Part shown: one piece after another, positions 35,174-48,027 of the stretch | Numbering within the stretch: position 1 is the first letter of the stretch | How the letters are laid out: each line of letters opens with the position of its first letter | NCBI GenBank assembly: GCA_018881555.1 | Contig: JACAXG010000032.1 | Location: 1,996,837 to 2,060,836, forward strand | DNA from: Amblyornis subalaris | Taxonomy: Eukaryota > Chordata > Aves > Passeriformes > Ptilonorhynchidae | Reading direction: 5' to 3' | DNA length: 64,000 nt | Notes under the pieces: model-generated | What the model was told of the DNA's origin: nothing | Database searches by the model: none | What the model saw: the letters and a program-made list of their open reading frames with translations, nothing else | Program-made: the position numbers and the translations under genes

Positions 35174-38100
35174 GTGAGTATTTACAGTGGTTTCATTACG
35201 TGTTGGTAGAATATTTAGATTAAATTATACTGCCTTTGAAGGCTAAAATCCTTTAATGCTAGTATTTTAATCTGAAGTCAGGGATGAGTAGCTATTTTGA
35301 AAACATAAAAAATTAAGCTCTGTGATTGTGATGTAAGCTTCTACACACATGCCATTTCTCCCCCAATTAATGTTGAAGGTGCTTGTATTTCAGTGAGGAC
35401 ACAGTAAGAAGTAACACACAGAGCAGCTCATTAAGTAATGCTGGGATGGAAAGCCTTTAGCTATTCATCTTAAAAGAAACACAAACAGCTAGAAATTTCC
35501 TAGGTCTAGTAGAGCAGTGGCATTTATATGAATAAAGGCATCTTTGCTAACAACATACCTGAAATATAAGCTACATCTGAATGAACTCTTTGAAAAACAG
35601 AGACTCCTAGAAGGAAGTTTAAGTGATTTAAGATTTCCAGAGTCTACATGGAGGCATGAAAAAAAAAAAAAAAAGAAAGTAAAAGAAGAAGAACCTTCAG
35701 CCTTCCTGCAATATGCAAAACTAGCACGAGGAAAGATTTTTGCATAGCTTGCTTAAAATATTCCTGAAATAGATGAAAAGCCAAAACCCAGACATTTGAA
35801 CAGACATAGGCAAATACTGAAAAAATGATTGGCAAACATATTGGTGAATCTCAAACATTGGTGGATTTCCTATTGTTGGTAACTTTTGTAGCTGAACTTT
35901 TTATTCTTTAACAGTTGTATGAGTTGAAGCTCACAGATGTTTATGAAAAGCAAATTTTAGATCAAGAATCAAGATTTACTTAGGCTCTGAGACAGCAGAC
36001 CACTTAAATATAGGCTTAACTTGGAGTCTGTGGAAACATTTGCATACTTACAGTTAGATCTGTTCTTACGTATTTTGCTGTATTTGGTCTAGAATCAGAA
36101 AATCATACTAGGTTTATGACTAAATGAATCACATGGTGGGAAAAAGAAGGTTGTAATGTTTAAGCCACCAATCCTTCTGATAGATAACCACTTACAGTCC
36201 AAATACTGTGTAACACTGTTAATTATTTCTACATTAAGCAATTCAAAGAATTATATTTATTGGTTACTTGCGTGGTGAGTGAAGTTCTTGAACATAAAAT
36301 TGCTGAAAACAGTGCATTCCTCATTTTCAGGTGCTTATCCAGGCTTCCATACTGTTAGGTAGAAAATTCTGGGGCAGATATAAAGCATTGCACCCAAACA
36401 TAGACACACAGTAAAGCTAATGTGAGCAAGAATTAGGTTTATTTTGATCAAGTCTGATGAAACATCCTTAAGCCATAAATTATTTACTAAACCCTTTAAA
36501 GTGCCAGTGACTTCAGTGGAGAAGCCAAAATTGTCCTGAGGGTTGAATGAACAATGGCAACTTTCCTCATCAAATCAAACTGTTTTCCACAATGTACCTT
36601 GTAGGCACAGAATGAAACGCTTTCTGCATTCAGAACTAATAATCCTGGATATGACATTTGTCTATTTTTTTAATGAACTTAAAGTCTCATCTGCCTGGAA
36701 ACAAACAAAATATTCAGGATTTTTTTTTTTAATATTTTATGTATACCAAAAATATCCATTGTTGTCATAATATTCAAATGCCTTGTGCTAAAACTTTCTA
36801 AACTATTCTAATATAGTGGTTTTTGTAGATTTTTGTTTTTGTTTTCTGTGTAGGTCTCAATAAAATAGAAAGCAAAATGTCCCAAGCATACAGCTTTATT
36901 TTTCCTAAAGGCCAGTGTAATATGTTCATAGGCAGTGCAGAGTAAAGAAATAGAAGTCAGTGTTTTTCTCACCAACTTGTCAATGAAAAATGTTCCAGTG
37001 CTAGTGAAATGACACCTCTTGAAACTTTAATATAAAATCTTGAGTAACTTCTTATCCCTTGGTGCTTGCTGTTGGAAGTATGTTTGGCATCTTTCAGAGC
37101 TTAATATCAAAGACTCAAATTTCTGTATTTCAGTCTTATCTTGGGAACTCACCTTGGTCGTTGGCTTCTCTATATTTATCATATTCCTTCCCTGAACACT
37201 TTCAATTAGATCATGAAGTACTGCTAGACAAGTTCTGTTTTTCTCATTTTGCTTCTCATTTTGGAATATTACAGAGCAAACAAGAGAGCAACAAACCAGA
37301 GTCAGTGAGCATTTCCCTCCTTCGTAGAAGAAATGAACTGTAGGATCTTGTATCTGCATAAATCCTTAAGAGGGTGAGCTTACATTTTTCAGAGGTAAGA
37401 CATTCATCACATTTAACTTTACACACTGGCATGGAATTATCTCCCTAGACTCCCTCTATAGTCAATCTGTTGACTATGTAATAGTTGCTTTCAGTAGAGA
37501 CCACAAGGCTCATTTAATATATATTTAGGAAGACTAAAGGTAATCTCTTAGGATAATGTGTATCTGCACCTCTTCGATCATGCAGACAGCAGTGGTTCAA
37601 TGTAGACCTCTGCACTGCAGTTACCTACCATGGGTCACACAGGTTGTACTCAGTTGCTAAACTTTAGGTGAATACTCAACCCCCCCCCGAGTATTATGCA
37701 ATTACACACAGCAAGACATAAAAAGTGATTTGGGAAGTACCATATTTGTAGTATTGCATTCTTGCAATTTATTTTTGTTTCCAATGTTTTCTTCTACTTT
37801 CAACAGTGAACTTATATAATTTAAAGAGCCATCCTCAAAAGGACACTCAAACCTTAATATGGTTCCCAAATATGGGTGCCTAGTGCCATTTGCAATGTTC
37901 TTTTTAATGAGGTATCTGCACAACATCAAGTACATTCAAGACCTAAAGAAATATGACTAGCCTGGCAGCTGGAGGCCAGTCAGGATACCCAAGAAATCCT
38001 CAAATAATCTTAAATTTCCATGTATGGGCAATTGGAGTCAACACATTAGAAAAGTCAGGCTCAGGACATGAGCGTGTCAGGAGGTGCTACTTCTGAGGGC

Positions 38101-38411
38101 TAAAACCAAATGGGACATACAATAGAGAGGTGATTTTCAATTAAAGTAAAAATAGAGATGGCAATTTCAAACTTCGTTCTTCTGTTTGCCTCATAAGATC
38201 TGTCCAAACTACCCATAGAAGGGATTCTCTTTTCAATGAGTGAACTTTGGCTTCATCAGGATGTGCAAATGAAGCCATGAGTCATTCACACTGTTTAGTG
38301 ATGATAAGGCCTCAGGCACTAATTTGGATCTGCCAACAGCAAGCAGCCCAAAAGGCTAAAAAGGTGCTAAGCTATTCTACCTCCTCCGAAATTTAAAAGG
38401 TCTTGGGGGGC

Positions 38412-38655
38412 TGGACTTGGCTTGCAACCCAGCATCTACCACCTCTCTGGGCAGCCTGTTCCAGAGCTCTACCACTCTCATTGTGAAAAACTTCTTCCTT
38501 GCAAATAATATAAAACTACTCTTTTAGTTTGAAAGCATTACCCCTCGCCCTGTCACAAGAGGTCCTGGTAAAAAAGTTTGACCCAATTTAGCTTATAGGC
38601 TCCCTTTAAGTACTGAAAATCAACAATAAAATCTCCCTTGGTGAGATCTTGGTGT
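38412..38655 (-). mobile_element. CR1 LINE 3' fragment, antisense
   Basis: Reverse complement of CR1: CACCTCTCTGGGCAGCCTGT then CAGAGCTCTACCACTCTCAT, AAAAACTTCTTCCTTGCAAA, TAGTTTGAAAGCATTACCCC and GTCACAAGAGGTCCTGGTAA. Both ends are truncated or eroded; limits are approximate. Confidence 0.88.
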
Positions 38656-39896
38656 GTCTCAGTTACTTTTGTTGTCCCTCTGCTCCCTCAAGTATTCTGT
38701 TACCCTTCAGACATTTCCAGTTTCAGCTTCTTTCCTCTTGGAAGGGTTCCCCATCCTTTGTCACTACATCCAGTCACACGGCAGACTTCTCTTGATGCAC
38801 AGGGAGAGACTTTTAGTGGTGCACAATACCGCATGCTGCAAATAAACAAATGAAAACAAGTGCTGTCATCACATTCCTTATGGTTTTCCAGGGAAAATAT
38901 GTGTACAGAAAAAATAACCCAACAAAACATAATATTTCTAACTCCCCGAAAAAAAGGGTTTCTGACTTTTCTTACAGCCTGAGTTTAAAAGATTTTCTTT
39001 TGAAGGTCTGGAGTATTAGGATCACCCTACTGAATCCTCCTGGTTCCGCATGAATTTTATTGACAGTCAAAATGTTTTCAATGTTGTGATGAGATCTTGT
39101 GTTAAGTGTCTGTGGCAAAGCTTTGGTAGAGGTGAGGCTGCAGGACTGGACTCTGTGAGAAGAGGGGCTGCCCCATGTCGCACAGAGCCAGTTCCAGACA
39201 GCCCCTGAATAGACCTGCTGCAGGCCAAAGCAGAGCTTCCTAATATGTGACCACATATTTTGTTATTCCTTTTCATACCTGTAATATATCCACGAAATAG
39301 GAGAAGCTTCAGTAGTGTCAAAGTAGAACCAAACGCGATTTTTCTGCCTAAAATTGTATTTCAAAATAAATAAGAACAGCAAGTACAAAACTATAAAAAG
39401 TTAATTGAAATTGCTTTCCTTAGGAAATTGCCATATCAGCTGAAAACTGGCAGAAGGCCCATTAAACGAGATAATTATAGATGGGATCATATATTCAGTT
39501 GGAAGGTGGAAGGTATTGGGATGCTTCAGAGCTATGAGTTTTAGTATAATAGATCAGGCAGAGCTGATACTGCCAGTGTCATGGAGTACACAGAACGAGA
39601 TTCATAGAAATACTGAAAAAACCCCAAAATGTGGTAAGAAATTACGAAAGGAGATTCAAACAGAGACACAGCTGTGAATCCTTTTGAGGGATAAAATGCA
39701 AAATACAAAATCAAGGAAAAAGAAATTAGGCTGGGTAGCAGAAAAGCCTATGAACAATGAAAACTATGAAAAGATGGAGTATTTCCCTACAGGGAGGCAT
39801 GGAAGCTTCCATGGAAGATAGTAGAACAAACTTGTACTTAATCTGAATTTGGCAGGTGACCAGGCTGGATAAATTGATTTCTTTGCAAGAGGCATG

Positions 39897-39936
39897 TTCA
39901 AGCCTACATACCCCCTCTCAGGTATGTAGGCTTGAA
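39897..39936. repeat. Perfect 16-bp inverted repeat with 8-base loop
   Basis: TTCAAGCCTACATACC (39897-39912) is followed by an 8-base loop and by its exact reverse complement (39921-39936). A 16-of-16 stem with so short a loop is not expected by chance in 64 kb. It is too short for a typical microRNA precursor. A replication template-switch event is the simplest explanation. Confidence 0.95.
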
Positions 39937-40139
39937 GAAGAAGGTAAAGAAATCTCCAATTTAACAGGTTTTGGACCCAAGAAGTTGCTTGTTGGACTAG
40001 AATTGAAAAGAAATAACATTATGAAACCCTTAATGGAAAAGAAAGTGGGGAAATTCCAAACACACATTCATCCCATTCTTTCAGTCTTTTGGTTTTGACA
40101 TACTTTCTGTATAAAACAAGGTTATAAATCAAAGAATAA

Positions 40140-40166
40140 TATGATATATTGAGTCAATATATCATA
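40140..40166. repeat. Perfect 12-bp AT-rich hairpin
   Basis: TATGATATATTG (40140-40151) and its exact complement (40155-40166) flank AGT. It lies 204 bases after the 16-bp hairpin. Confidence 0.9.
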
Positions 40167-42204
40167 GAAGCATATCTAAAATCTAGTACAGGTAAACCAA
40201 GGACAGCCATACCAGGTTCCTCACCCAATTAACAATTCAAAGCCTATCGGAGTCCCTTTTGGGATTTCACACCTAGAAAATAAAATGTGCAGTTTATTCC
40301 TGATGAAGACAGTTTCTCTTATTGTGAGTCCTCAGACTGCTGTGTTAATTGAAATAGTAGAGTTATCATAGGCTGAACTCTGAATTTGAATTATCCATTT
40401 CTTTTATTCTTTCAAATTTATTCATTCCACATGTGACCAGAGCATCTGAATCCCAGCCTCTCTTCTCCAAATCCTCAAGATTTTCTTTACAGCCTCATAC
40501 TGTCACAAAGCTTTCTCTTCCACTGCGGCTGGTGTTGATTGCCTTGTTGGCTGTGTTGGTATCTCATAATATTGCAAGATAACTCCTCGATCCTATTTAT
40601 TTATCTTGCATCAGCTCTGGGGTTGTTTCAGTGTATACAGGAGTCTCTATGTCAGAGAACTTCTTCCAATACAATGCCTTTTCTGTTCCTGAACCATGCA
40701 ACTCTGTCTTGCACAATAACAGCAGGAGAACTGCTGATCTAGAAATCTGGAACATCCTCTCTAGGTTTTCAAGCATGTCCTTTGAGTTTTGTCCACATTA
40801 AGGAGACCAGGAATTCATTTCAAATGCCCATATAAAAAAAAGTTTGCAAATCAAAACTGGAATTGAGGTGATGTACTTACAGGCATCCTCGAGAGAATGT
40901 GAGGTTATTGCAGGTGTGATCCCTGAAATGTTTACCTACCACCCATTTACACACTGCCTCCATCCAGCCTCCTGCATACACCATCAGTGTACAGTATAAG
41001 TGTGCTCCATTTGCAGTACAGCAGTATTTGAATTTTTGGCCTGCTTAACATTTGCTATCAATATGCTTTGCCACAGCTGTCAGATTAGTCAGGGTTGGGA
41101 TTTTTTTTCTATTTTATCCGCGTTGGCTTTATTCCCAGATTCCAGATAAAAGTGATAGTATTTTGCTTGACCATCCCATTCCAAGCATTAAACACTGTGA
41201 CTTCAGGCTCGGATGCTCTAATGGTGTGTTAAAACTGTCCAGTTTTCAGTGCTTGCCCTCCCCTCTGCCCACACACGCACACACATAGCAAGCCACAGGA
41301 ATACACTGCTGAGGTGAAAGCAATATGTGGGGCCTCCAACTGGGAGTGTGTTTAGCTGCAAGTGGTTGGAAGCTACAGAATAATCAGTAGGGTTAAAATA
41401 AACAATATGTAGAGACCACAGATCGTGGCTGTTGATATAAATTGAAAACAGGTGGTGTTTTTTTTAAGATTTTCCCTTAAGCAGTGGTGGGGCACTGACC
41501 TCAGTTTTTGTGATCAGAAATTACTGAACAAATTACTGACACTCAAATGAAAAAGAAACTCCATCTTCTGGGCAACTTATGAGCAGAATGATTTTTGATA
41601 GAGTGCTTGCATCATTTGGTATTTTATTTACCTCATTTAGGACTCTGTTTAGTGCAGCATACCTGATGTGTGGGACTATCTGTTAGAAACTAGAGATATC
41701 TATAGATCACAATGCAGTGGAGCTCTGTATCTCACATGCTGAACTGCAAAACTGCATCTCTCTGCGTTTGGATTGTTTTCACTTTCATTCTGTTGATGCC
41801 ACCTATGGTCAGATATATAAATGGTCCGGTTTAGGCAATATTTAAATTCTTTACTCAATTTAGCTGTTAAAACTTAAATTACAGTGCTGTTCTACTCTCC
41901 TGGCTCAAAAATTACAGAAGTTTTCACCATGAATGTCTTTGATATGATCAGAGAAAACTGTGATGTTGGAGGGCTGCTTCCTCTCACCTCAATAATGAGA
42001 ACTCTTTTGAATGCAATTTTAGCTTTAGCTTTTTCTTACGTCAGGAGCTTTACGTTTCTATGCATGTTCCTGAGACAGAAGTCAAGGTGCCCAGTTACAG
42101 GCACCATTATGTGGAAGATATTTCTTACATTTCTGTCACCTTGCCACATAAAACAAGGAAAAAAGATTATGATAATTTTGGGCCCCCACTCAAAGAGATA
42201 ATGA

Positions 42205-42664
42205 CAAATGGGAAAGTATATAGTGAAGGGTGATTAAGATGGTTAGGAAACTGTAGAATATGACAGATGAACTGAGGGTGATTAAGCTGGCTTGCCTAAC
42301 CTGAGGAAGAGAAATTTAAAGGGGATTGTGGGGATCTAATTGCTGTCTTCCACAATCTGCAGAGAAGATGGAGTCAGGCTCCTTTCAAGGGAGTGCAGTC
42401 AAAGGACAAGTAGCACAGGATGGAAGATGCAACCACAGATAATTTTATTTATGGATAATAACATTTACATTAGTGCAGGCAAATATTGGAGCAGAATACC
42501 CAGGGATGCTGTGAAATCTCTGCCCTCAGAGATGTTCAATACTCAGCTGGTGGAAGTGCTCTTCTACCTGTTTTAATTTTGCCCTGCTTTATACTGGGAG
42601 TTGGATCAGAAGATTGCCAGACATCCTCTCCAACTCAAATTATTCTATAAGTGTATAATTCTAT
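42205..42664 (+). mobile_element. Old CR1 LINE 3' fragment
   Basis: Diverged CR1: GATCTAATTGCTGTCTTCCA, AGAAGATGGAGTCAGGCTCC, AGAATACCCAGGGATGCTGT, then GAGATGTTCAATACTCAGCT, GGAGTTGGATCAGAAGATTG, and the end CAAATTATTCTATAAGTGTA with AATTCTAT at 42664. The middle contains small insertions. It belongs to a CR1 subfamily different from the younger copies. Confidence 0.83.
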
Positions 42665-43023
42665 CAAAATTATCTACAGTGCAGTAGTGGCAGATCCTCT
42701 AATCCGGAAAGGCAATGTAGAAGCACATTAGCATTTCTTGCTTATTCTCCTTTTCTTTGGAATTCCCCAGAGCACTGTCATTTGCTACTTGTCGCATTAG
42801 AACAAAACAGTGCATCTTTTGGCACATGTAACATTTTATAAACAAAGGAACTAAGTTGTTTGGATTCAGTGGAAAGCCAGAGGGACACTAACACAACCAT
42901 GCAAAACAGTTACTGGAGTCAAACTTCTGAAAGAGCTTCTTAATTTCAGCTCAATCACGTATTTCAGTGAATATTATGAAAACAAGTATTGATTATATAA
43001 AATACAAAATGTAACTGGGAGAT

Positions 43024-43044
43024 TTTTTGTTTGTTTGTTTGTTT
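43024..43044. repeat. TTTG simple repeat
   Basis: About five TTTG units directly before an acceptor-like AG at 43047-43048. Confidence 0.8.
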
Positions 43045-43048
43045 ACAG

Positions 43049-43138
43049 ATTCTGGCCACTCCTAATGTGAAAATGTTCTTCTCTGAAGATCCTGGCCTCC
43101 ATGACAACCTCAGTATCTGTCATTTCGATTCCTTTTAA
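43049..43138 (+). other. Weak candidate terminal exon
   Basis: An acceptor-like site (pyrimidine tract ending TTTACAG at 43048) is followed by 29 open codons, starting ILATPNVKMFFSEDPG, and TAA at 43136-43138. An AATAAA lies at 43430-43435. The T-rich tract is a microsatellite, and 29 open codons happen by chance about one time in four. No homologue recognised. Confidence 0.15.
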
Positions 43139-44798
43139 TTTCAGATATAGTCTGAAAACATTTTTTTTTCACCCTCAAGCCAGTATCTCATTCTTTACCC
43201 CCATGCAGTTACTAGGAATGAAAGAGATGCATGAAGATTGAAAAAGGATCACATGATGAAAGCAAATTAAAATCCCCTTAGAACATATCATACTCAAATG
43301 CATAAATCCGGGGCTTCTTCAGGAGCTGGATTCTGGGCTGCAAGGCTTAAGCACAAGGTTAGGTTCTTATATCACTGTGTTTTATTCCACTTTAAAAGAA
43401 GAATGATTTACAGAAAATGATGAAAGACAAATAAAGAGAACACATGCTAGTATATAAACGGACAGAGACAGAAAATTGTTTTTTTATGAACTAGGAGCAG
43501 CCTATTACTCTATATTTGAACCATGCCACTCTTAACAGATCATAAACTGCAACATCTCACCTCTTTTTTTTCCTTATTGTTCAAAATTGAAGGCAGAGGT
43601 TACAGTTGGACGCTCCACTCTCGATCCTCCAGTAAGTAGTGGTCAGGCCATGTGAATATTGGCTTCTGTGCATGCACCTCTTTCCTCACTGTAAAGATGC
43701 AGCAAAGCTGTGTTGGAGTTGACACGGCACAAAGTTTCTCCTGGCACCAGCAGATCACAGGTACTTCACTCCCAGCCATCCTGCTGAGTTCAGTACATTT
43801 TCTGTCCCTCTAGACCTTAGGGTGTTTTCTTCCTTGTTTTAGGGTGCAGGTTTTTACCTCGTCTGCAGGCTTAGCCTCAGCTTCTCTCGCTGGAAGGAGT
43901 TCTTTTCTTTTTCTCTTGTATTCTGGCTATAAAGGCCATCATTGCTTTTCCCTTCTGTAATGCTTTTCATAACACCATTGTTTTTTCCTTCTAACACTAC
44001 CTGTGCCCTCCTTCCCCAGATTTGTTAGGCCAGTCAAGCAGGAGAGATGGGATGGGATATGGAGGAGTGAAACATTTATGCCTTTTCTTCGCTGACTGGC
44101 TTGAATTAACAGGGTTAGAATTCGAGGTCTTACAAATATGAGGTTTTAAAAATTCCCCTTGGAAATTCAAGAAAGCCCACAGAGGTTTAGCTGAATCTTA
44201 AGATGAATGGTCTACATATTTTTTTAACTAAGCTGTTTATTGTCTGGAACTTGACTTATTTTACTGAAACTAGGGAGAAAAAAGATGAAAAAGACAGGTG
44301 GAAACGGGGTTTTTGGCAAGCAAAAGTACTTTATATGTGTGTATGTACCTAAGCAGACAAACATATCAAACCTCTACCTTTCCCCTGCCACAAAGTTGGT
44401 CTGTGTTTTAATATTTTAGTGTAGTATAGAATGTCTATGTCACTGTATGGCTTCCATAGCAGGAAAGACTATTTTACAATTAAATGTATTAAAATACTCT
44501 TTTCTGGAAGTTCATATTTTTGTAATATTAGGCTCCACACCTGAAATGCTCACTACACACCCCCCTTTTTTTTGTGTTGGGCAAAAATCAATTTTAATGC
44601 TAAATTTACTTTTGATATGGTCCAATAACAATGCAAAATGAATGAAGTATAATAAAATAACACAAAGTTAAATGCAAGTCTGAATTCCTGCCTTCACTAT
44701 CATTTTACCTGGATTTGATAAATGACATTGCCTGCATTCTAGACAGTGTGAGTTGTCATATTTTTCTAAGATCTTGTCTAGTGGAAAAGTTAATGCAT

Positions 44799-44817
44799 TT
44801 TTTCTCTCTCTCTCTCT
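44799..44817. repeat. CT simple repeat
   Basis: TTTTTTCTCTCTCTCTCTC-type run on the plus strand. Confidence 0.75.
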
Positions 44818-45487
44818 GAATTTCTCAGTGTGGTAATTGCTATGTATTTTTAAATTTAATTTAATTTTATTCTTTGAGATGAGAACTTTAAGTTGTTCTG
44901 TCAGGATGTCCTTTGATGCCAGGTGCATGTCAAATTTGTGGACACACACATGGGTTAGAGACTCTATTCATACTTTGCACATTAACAAATGAATCATCTA
45001 GAAACCATATTATCAAATTTTCTTTGACAGCCCCAGATTCATTTACTTGACATTAGCAGGTTTTTTTTTCTAAAAGGCTTGCATGAAATTTTCCTTTAAT
45101 CTACCCATTTGCTATGAAAGAAGAATGTGAAGAATGTAAAGAATTTGAACTTGCTGACTTTTCATTAATTCTTTCTTCCTGTCTCTCACTTCTTGGTACA
45201 AATTTTACAAAAGGTGTTTTAGCCTATATTAACATTTGGATTCTGGGATACTTTTTTTTTTACATACTCTTAAAGATTAAATATACAAATTAAAATATAT
45301 TAATAGAATCAAGTGCTTTAAGATTGTTTTTCTTTTTCTACAGTTTTGTATTTTTTTCTAAACAAACTTTCCTTAAGGAAATAAATTTCTCTTACGTTTT
45401 CATTTTGAGGAAAAAATGTTGACTAACCTTGTAAAGAAAATGGGGAAGAGGAGCTAAGAGAAGTGTGGGTCACAGAAAGTGAAGGTA

Positions 45488-45980
45488 TGAACAGGTTTTG
45501 GGTGGGATATTAATTTTCTTCATAGTAGGGCTTACAGTGCTGTGTTTTGGATTTGTGACTAAAACTGTGTTGTTAATGCACCAACGTTTCAGCTACTGCT
45601 GAATTGTGCTTACACAACCTCAGGGTCTTCTCTGTTTCTAGTGATGCCCTGCTAAGGAGTCGTCTGGGGGTGGACAAGAAGCTGGGAGGGGACACAGCCT
45701 GGACAGCTGACCCCAGCTGACCCCAACTGGCCCAAGGGATGTGCCAGACCATGCGGTACCATCCCGAGCAGATTAAGCTGAGGGGAAGAAGAAGGACATT
45801 CAAAGTGGCATTTGTCTTCCCAAGTTGCTTTTATGTCTGATGGAGCCCTGCTGTCCTGGGGATGGCTGAACACCTGCCTGCCCATGGGAACTGGTGAATT
45901 AATTCCCTGTTTTGCTTTGCTTGCACGTGCTGCTTTTGCTTTTCCTATCAAACTGTCTATCTCAGGCCACAAGTTGGGTT
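45488..45980 (+). mobile_element. LTR fragment of the 'GGCTGGGATAGAGTTAATTTT' family
   Basis: Matches, in order, an LTR family that I recognise as abundant in birds: GGTTTTGGGTGGGATATTAA then TTTTCTTCATAGTA; GTGTTTTGGATTTGTGAC; GACAAGAAGCTGGGAGGGGA; GACAGCTGACCCCAGCTGAC; GCATTTGTCTTCCCAAGTTG; GATGGAGCCCTGCTGTCCTG; GGCTGAACACCTGCCTGCCC; and TTGCTTTTCCTATCAAACTG. The TATA box of the consensus is lost (AGATTAAGCTG in its place) and the polyadenylation word has changed to TATCAAA. The 3' end beyond about 45980 is missing or diverged. No internal viral sequence is present. Confidence 0.88.
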
Positions 45981-47779
45981 GCGCTGTCTTGGGAGAGCTT
46001 CACATTCTCAGAGTCAAACAAATTACTAGACTTCTTTTAAGAATTTTACGTGAGAATTTTATGTCATGTAAGACTGAAAACAATAATTTCAAGATTTTTT
46101 TTATGGCCTTCTTCTCCAGTGGTTTGTGACCTACTTCCTCAAACTTGCTGGAAGCACCTCAGCTTGAGGACTTGGACAATACCCTTCACCTCTCCTGTAC
46201 TCTGCCTGTAGGTTTGGGAGTTCCTCAGGCTTATTTTGTTCTCAAGGTTCTGAGTATGATTTGGGGTGCTTAGAACCATTTATTGCAAGTAACCTGATAC
46301 ATTAAGGCTCCATTTCCACCAATGCCCTGCAGAAGTACAAATAGCAAGGGTAAGAGTAATTGTAACCTGCTTAGGGAAAACTGAGTTTGAGATATATGAG
46401 TGTCCCTTGGTAGCTGCAATTACATCTATACAATGCTTCTGCTGTGGGTAGAGCCACCTGACACCACGATTTCTCCAGGGTATAAATTCTTTAATTGCAT
46501 ACATGACTAGAAGTGGGAATTAACCTACATAAGTGTGAGATAGTTGGAGAGTGTAACAGGAAAACTTGCACACATCACACATTTTTTGCTCAGAAACGAG
46601 ATCCTTTTTCTTCATCAAACCAAGCCACCACACTCATTTCATGGGGCACTTCTCTTCTGAGCGTGTTGGGTTTAATTGCTGTTTTTATTATGTGTTTCTT
46701 TTGCACCAACACCTCTGCGAAGAAGTATTGCCTGCATTTGTGAAAGCCACTTCCCTCGTACATGTTTAACAAAAACTTTAGTATTATAAAGAAATTAATT
46801 ACTATTCTAATCAGTTTGCTGGTGTCTATCTGATCCCTTCGGAGTCATATATACTTCTAAGATAGCCTCTTTTTCTCTACTGTAAGTCAATCTTCCTTCA
46901 TAACTTATGCACTCAGACCCTTAATCATTTTGCATGGCCTTTGCTGTGTGTTTTCATTATCAGCAATGTCCTTCCTATAATAAGTAGAGTTGATTCAGCT
47001 GATACTCATTAGATATGCTGTCTCCTCCAAATACCAAATGTTCCTGCAATATTCAGAGGGATTTCACTGAATGTGGTGTGGGGAGATGAAAGTGAGGGAG
47101 ACAGCCATCTGATCTTCCAAACTTAAGTGTCATTTGGTTTGCAATGACTTTGAATATCAATTTACATAGTTGTGAATCAGCTGTCATGCTTGGTTGTATA
47201 CTGTGCTGACTCCATGTATGATCATGTCCTTTTTTAACATTTTCCCCTAAACATAATCTTACAGAGGGAAGAAAATTCTGCATTTGCTTGATACAGTGAT
47301 GTGAACTGATGAAGCCCTTTTAGTACCTCCAAAGAGACCCCGGTTCACTGTGTTAGGAGATGAATGGGGCACTGATATCAGCTTCTGCAGATGCTGGCTT
47401 GTTTCTCTGCCCATGGGCTTGATCTATAACTAAACGACATCTTGATTTGGCCCTGAATTTCTTCAGCAGTAAGATCAACACTAACAATATGAGGTCAAAT
47501 TATGGTCTCCGTAATTCTGATGGCTTTAAAAGAGCTGTGTTGACAGGTAAATTGATAGAAAATTTGGCTTAAGGAGACCAGAAATGCACAATATTCCTCA
47601 TGTAGTCTCGTTACTGCCCTATTTAACAGAAAAAGACACTGATTATATATACAATGTAAATCCCAAGGCCTTTTCTGCTTCTGCCAAACACTGTAGAGAG
47701 GGATTTTACTGCATTATCCATTATCACGTCCAAGTCTATTCTTGGTTTGTATTGTGCTTCATTTTAGGCTATAGTCTCT
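45981..47779. other. Unique DNA, no repeat recognised
   Basis: Nothing identifiable beyond overlapping short frames at 46513-46772 on both strands. Confidence 0.4.
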
Positions 47780-47960
47780 GTGGATAGTTTTGATCCTCCC
47801 TTCTCTCATTACTTTATACTTCTCTATGCTGAACTGCATAAGCCAATTATCAGACCATAAACCTCATCTATCCAAAACATTTCGAATGCGTATGCTCTGT
47901 GCCTTTGTGGCTGCTGCCCTCCTACTATTTTGTGCCATTATCAAACAAAGGCATATTTTA
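47780..47960 (-). mobile_element. Possible highly eroded CR1, antisense
   Basis: TTACTTTATACTTCTCTATG followed by CTGAACTGCATAAGCCAATT and, later, TTTTGTGCCATTATCAAA keep the order of the antisense CR1 region around the FADD motif (where the consensus has 'TTGTGTCATCTGCAAA'). Similarity is weak and could be coincidental. Confidence 0.4.
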
Positions 47961-48002
47961 AATATTGTCATACACGCCCCCCGGCCCCTTTCAAAGTAAT
48001 TC

Positions 48003-48027
48003 TTAATTAGATAATGATTAATTAGAT
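48003..48027. promoter_or_regulatory. Direct repeat of TTAATTAGAT
   Basis: TTAATTAGAT occurs at 48003-48012 and again at 48018-48027. Each contains TAATTA, the core recognised by many homeodomain proteins. No proof of activity; an AT-rich setting makes such words common, but an exact 10-base repeat at 15-base spacing is less so. Confidence 0.3.

Larger units (their letters stand above)
33711..38411. other. Unique DNA, no repeat recognised
   Basis: No LTR or CR1 piece is recognised. The stretch includes the exon-like segment at 35104-35173 and the small hairpin at 35046-35068. Overlapping frames on both strands at 37027-37359 and 34040-34454 look like chance frames. A nine-base C-run starts at 37681. 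Confidence 0.4.
38656..42204. other. Unique DNA with two perfect hairpins
   Basis: No repeat family recognised. Hairpins at 39897-39936 and 40140-40166 are listed separately. The plus-strand frame at 39856-40098 crosses the first hairpin and has no known domain. A short CA tract ends near 41285. Confidence 0.4.
42665..45487. other. Unique DNA, no repeat family recognised
   Basis: It contains a TTTG simple repeat (43024-43044), a CT run (44799-44817) and the acceptor-bounded frame at 43049-43138. A block at 43580-44050 has a TATAAAGG word, but nothing else supports a promoter or LTR. Confidence 0.4.
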
